Source of the DNA: Parvibaculum sp040216885
GTDB taxonomy: Bacteria; Pseudomonadota; Alphaproteobacteria; Parvibaculales; Parvibaculaceae
DNA length: 64,000 bases
Assembly: GCA_040216885.1 (NCBI GenBank)
Contig: JAVJOG010000014.1
Location: 186,001 to 250,000, forward strand
Reading direction: 5' to 3'
The stretch's first letter is position 1. Every line of letters begins with the position of its first letter. Under the pieces are notes generated by a model, which saw nothing but the letters and a program-made list of their open reading frames with translations, did no database searches and was not told where the DNA came from. A program made the position numbers and the translations under genes. Positions 61,045 to 64,000 of the stretch are shown here, piece by piece.

Positions 61045-61983
61045 ATGAGCCTTGCCGTCGCCATCCAGATGGACCCGGTCCACCAGATCAACATCAACGC
61101 GGATTCGACCTTCGCGCTGGGGCTGGAGGCGCAGCGCCGCGGCCACACGCTTTTCTATTACGAGCCCCGGGACCTTTCGATGCGCGACGGCCGCGCCTAT
61201 GCGCGGATGCGCCCCCTGACGCTGCGCCGCGAGGCCGGCAATCATTCGACGCTCGGCAGCCTCGAAAAGACCTTCCTCGAAAATGTCGACGTGGTGCTGA
61301 TGCGTCAGGACCCGCCTTTCGACATGAGCTACATCACGGCGACGCATATCCTCGAAACCGTGCATCCGAAAACGCTGGTCGTGAACGATCCCGCCGAGGT
61401 GCGCAACGCGCCGGAAAAGCTGTTCGCGGTGCGCTTCAAGGGGCTCTTGCCGCCGACTCTGATCAGCCGCGACCCCGAGGAAATCCGCGCCTTCCGCCGC
61501 GAATTCGGCGACATCATCGTCAAGCCGCTCTTCGGCAATGGCGGCATCGGCGTTTTCCGCATCCGCGAGGGCGACGAGAACCTCAATTCGCTGCTCGAGA
61601 TTTTCGGCCAGATGAACCGCGAGCCGGTGATCGTGCAGAAATATCTCCCCGAAGTGCGGCAGGGCGACAAGCGCATCATCCTGGTCGATGGGCTTCCCGT
61701 CGGCGCCATTAACCGCGTGCCGGCCGAGGGCGAATCGCGTTCCAACATGCATGTCGGCGGGCGGCCCGAAAAATGGTCGCTGACGAAGCGCGAGCGCGAG
61801 ATTTGCGAGACGATCGGCCCGGAACTGAAGAAACGCGGCCTGATTTTCGTCGGCATCGACGTGATCGGCGACTGGCTGACCGAGATCAACGTCACCTCGC
61901 CGACCGGCATTCAGGAGATCGACCGTTTCGACAACGCCAATCTGGCGGGGCTGGTGTGGGACGCGATCGAGGCGCGCAGATAG
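61045..61983 (+). CDS. gshB: Glutathione synthetase
   Basis: The second step of glutathione synthesis. The 312-residue ATP-grasp enzyme has AIQMDPVHQININADSTFALGLEAQRRGH, DVVLMRQDPPFDMSYITATHILE, VKPLFGNGGIGVFRI, VQKYLPEVRQGDKRIILVDG and GLIFVGIDVIGDWLTEINVTSPTGIQEIDRFD. A later ATG at 61045 is used because GAGAG lies 8 bases upstream. Confidence 0.97.
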   Translation: MSLAVAIQMDPVHQININADSTFALGLEAQRRGHTLFYYEPRDLSMRDGRAYARMRPLTLRREAGNHSTLGSLEKTFLENVDVVLMRQDPPFDMSYITATHILETVHPKTLVVNDPAEVRNAPEKLFAVRFKGLLPPTLISRDPEEIRAFRREFGDIIVKPLFGNGGIGVFRIREGDENLNSLLEIFGQMNREPVIVQKYLPEVRQGDKRIILVDGLPVGAINRVPAEGESRSNMHVGGRPEKWSLTKREREICETIGPELKKRGLIFVGIDVIGDWLTEINVTSPTGIQEIDRFDNANLAGLVWDAIEARR

Positions 61984-61990
61984 AGCGGAG

Positions 61991-63289
61991 ATGAATATGG
62001 CGCGGGGGGCACATATCAACTGGACGCGGTATGCGATCGTGGCGGCGGCGATTGCGCTGATTGTCGGCGCCATCTGGACGCTGCGCCCGGTCTTCATCTC
62101 CGATGCGCCGCCACCCACCGCCGAGGAAACCGCCGCCCGTATCCATGCATCGGTCATTGCCATCGACACCCATGTCGATATCCCCTCGACTTTTGCGACC
62201 GGCATCTACGATCCCGGCAAGCCGGGCACATATCCCGTGCAGGTCGATCTGCCGCGCATGCGCGAGGGCGGGCTCGACGCGGTCTTCTTCATCGTCTATG
62301 CGGGGCAGGGCGCGCGCGACGATGCGGGTTATGCGGGAGCTGCCTCCGAGGCCTTCGCGAAATTCGCCGCCATCCGCCGCATGACGGATAATCTGTATCC
62401 GGACGAGATCGGCCTTGCCCGTTCCGCCGCCGACATCCGCCGGCTCCACGCCGAGGGCAAGCTGGTCGCGCTGATCGGCATCGAGAACGGTTATGTCGCC
62501 GGCCGCTCGCCCGAATTGCTCGACATCTATTACGAGCTCGGCGCGCGGTATCTCGGCCTTGTTCACAACGGCCACAACGACATTGCCGACAGCGCGCTGC
62601 CGCAGGAAAAATTCGCCGACCGCACGAACGAGGAAGGCGGCGAACATGGCGGCCTGTCGGATTTCGGCCGCGCCCTCGTCGCCCGCGCCAACGATCTGGG
62701 GCTGATGGTCGATGTCTCTCACGCCTCGAAAGCCGCCGCCCTCGAAGCGATCGAGGTCTCGCGCGCGCCGGTCATCGTCTCGCACTCGTCGGTTCACGCG
62801 CTCCACCCCCATCCGCGCAACATGACGGACGAGGAAATAATGGCGCTTGCGGCAAAGGGCGGCGTCATCCAGATCGTTGCCTTCGACGCCTATCTGCACG
62901 ACGTGCCGGAAGAAAAAGTCACGGCGCGGCGCGAGCTGGCGGCGTCGCTCGGCCTGACCTCGCTCGACGCCTTCTTCGGTGCTTCCGAGGAGACCAAACG
63001 CAAATTCGCCGAAGGCGTCGCCGCTCTCGACGCGAAATGGCCGCGCGCCACCGTGGCGACGCTCGCCGATCACATCGATCATGCGGTGAAGCTCGCCGGC
63101 ATCGACCATGTCGGCATCTCGTCGGACTTCCAGGGCGGCGGCGGCATCGAGGGCTGGTCCCATGCCGGCGAAACGCTGAACGTGACGGCCGAGCTCGTCC
63201 GCCGCGGCTACACCGAAGAACAGATCGCCAAACTCTGGGGCGAAAACCTGATGCGCGTGATGGATGCGGCCGAGGCGGCGCGGAAATGA
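61991..63289 (+). CDS. Membrane dipeptidase-like metallopeptidase (M19)
   Basis: A 432-residue protein with an N-terminal signal anchor (WTRYAIVAAAIALIVGAIWTL) and the renal dipeptidase fold. The zinc-site pattern is seen in AIDTHVDIPSTFATG (His and Asp), LIGIENG (bridging Glu), LVHNGHNDIADSAL and VDVSHASKAAALEAI, with the substrate SHSSVHALHPHPRNM. It hydrolyses dipeptides, often D-containing or D-Ala-type. It is 8 bases after gshB, which may make glutathione or its dipeptides the link, though this is only inference. Confidence 0.92.
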   Translation: MNMARGAHINWTRYAIVAAAIALIVGAIWTLRPVFISDAPPPTAEETAARIHASVIAIDTHVDIPSTFATGIYDPGKPGTYPVQVDLPRMREGGLDAVFFIVYAGQGARDDAGYAGAASEAFAKFAAIRRMTDNLYPDEIGLARSAADIRRLHAEGKLVALIGIENGYVAGRSPELLDIYYELGARYLGLVHNGHNDIADSALPQEKFADRTNEEGGEHGGLSDFGRALVARANDLGLMVDVSHASKAAALEAIEVSRAPVIVSHSSVHALHPHPRNMTDEEIMALAAKGGVIQIVAFDAYLHDVPEEKVTARRELAASLGLTSLDAFFGASEETKRKFAEGVAALDAKWPRATVATLADHIDHAVKLAGIDHVGISSDFQGGGGIEGWSHAGETLNVTAELVRRGYTEEQIAKLWGENLMRVMDAAEAARK

Positions 63290-63384
63290 ACCGTGTTCCC
63301 ATTTCGTTCTTGCGCCCGGCAAATCCTTCCGCTAGCCTTTCCCCATAACGCAGGCCTCCCGGCCGGCGGGCAGGGGGCCGAAAC

Positions 63385-64000
63385 ATGGTCGCGCATATCG
63401 AGACGGTGGCCTTTCAGGGCGTCGAGGCGCGGCCTGTCGATGTGCAGGTCCATATCGCCAGCGGCGTCATCGGCTTTGCCGTGGTCGGCCTCGGCGACAA
63501 GGCGGTCGCCGAAAGCCGCGAGCGCGTCCGCGCCGCGCTGCATGCGATCGGCCTCGGCCTCCCGGCGAAACGCATCACGGTCAATCTCGCCCCCGCCGAT
63601 CTGCCTAAGGAAGGCAGCGACTACGATCTCCCCCTCGCGCTCGGTCTGCTGTTGGTCATGGGGGTCCTTCCGGCGCAGGAGCTGGAGCGTTTCGTCGCCA
63701 TCGGCGAATTGTCGCTCGACGGTACGATCAATCCGGTCGCCGGCGCATTGCCCGCCGCCATTGCCGCCAATGCGCGCGGCAAGGGGCTGATCTGCCCCGA
63801 GGCCTGCGGGCCGGAAGCCGCATGGGCCGGCATGGATGCGGGCAATCCCGGCGGCGTCCTCGCGCCGCGCTCGATCATCGCGCTGGTCAATCATTTTCGC
63901 GGCACGCAGGTCTTGTCCGAACCGGCGCCGATGAAGGCGGTCGAGGCGGGCCCCGTGCCCGATCTCCGCGACATCAAGGGACAGGAATCGGCCAAGCGCG
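63385..64000 (+). CDS. ComM/YifB-family Mg-chelatase-like AAA ATPase, N-terminal part
   Basis: The frame starts MVAHIETVAFQGVEARPVDVQV and runs to the right edge, 205 codons visible. It has the YifB N-terminal Lon-protease-like domain (SGVIGFAVVGLGDKAVAESRERVRAALHAIGLGLPAKRITVNLAPADLPKEGSDYDLPLALGLLLVMG, then ELERFVAIGELSLDGTINPVAGALPAA), and ends at the start of the ATPase part (LRDIKGQESAKR). ComM aids branch migration in natural transformation. The C-terminal part lies outside the window. Confidence 0.93.
   Translation, partial: MVAHIETVAFQGVEARPVDVQVHIASGVIGFAVVGLGDKAVAESRERVRAALHAIGLGLPAKRITVNLAPADLPKEGSDYDLPLALGLLLVMGVLPAQELERFVAIGELSLDGTINPVAGALPAAIAANARGKGLICPEACGPEAAWAGMDAGNPGGVLAPRSIIALVNHFRGTQVLSEPAPMKAVEAGPVPDLRDIKGQESAKR

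Overview
The window is a chromosomal segment of a high-GC alphaproteobacterium. The evidence is the order parB-parA-rsmG-mnmG-mnmE beside rho and hemE-hemH-hemJ, the order ppsR-maf-aroE-coaE-dnaQ-secB-fxsA-Tim44-mltA-smr, an hslUV/hisBHAF-hisE-coaA block, an alphaproteobacterial SOS box (GTTC-N7-GTTC), and a LexA-type damage gene. The content suggests a Parvibaculum- or rhizobiales-like lineage, but I cannot name the species. I see no tRNA, rRNA, CRISPR array or complete insertion sequence. Almost all genes look intact; the parB gene (left edge) and a ComM/YifB-like gene (right edge) are cut by the window.

The most important structural point is that the 560-bp gap at 18399-18958, between divergent hemE and ppsR (the RP001/DUF299 gene), is the position of oriC in Caulobacter and Rickettsia. 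Housekeeping genes left of it run mostly leftward (hemE, hemH, hemJ, rho, mnmE, mnmG, rsmG, parA, parB), and those immediately right run rightward (ppsR, maf, aroE, coaE, dnaQ). Three parS sites lie 14-16 kb away, inside or beside rsmG, mnmG and mnmE, next to parAB. So the left third of the window holds the origin and segregation machinery. An accessory block at 6240-14160 interrupts it, with genes mostly opposite to the leftward strand: a YyaL-like thioredoxin protein, a low-GC SOS-controlled dinD, a LysR regulator with a 56-codon gene opposite, dienelactone hydrolase, LysE exporter, quinone reductase, GFA protein and a PAS protein.

18959-27367 holds the conserved origin-right genes, including a DNA polymerase III epsilon subunit, SecB, FxsA, a Tim44-like protein, lytic transglycosylase MltA and Smr-XRE. 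27544-30467 is a small regulated cassette: a LysR regulator, a perfect palindromic T-N11-A box overlapping its stop codon, an unrecognised protein and an Fe(II)/2-oxoglutarate dioxygenase. 30474-41233 contains the HslUV protease, a PPOX-fold protein, an AT-rich element with terminal inverted repeats, and the histidine genes hisB, hisH, hisA, hisF and hisE, with DUF2628, CYTH-CHAD and pentapeptide-repeat genes inserted, then coaA.

41237-54137 holds an adenosine kinase-like PfkB protein, an EI24 membrane protein, nth, gpmA, dapB and the stress chaperones dnaK-dnaJ and hrcA-grpE, with alkB, nnrU and a Sel1 lipoprotein between. 54301-64000 holds rph-rdgB-hemW, then a cell-envelope set (LpoA-like lipoprotein, rsmI, yraN, BON lipoprotein) resembling the enterobacterial rsmI-lpoA-yraN-yraP cluster, then SirB1-like, gshB, a membrane dipeptidase and the start of a ComM-like AAA ATPase.
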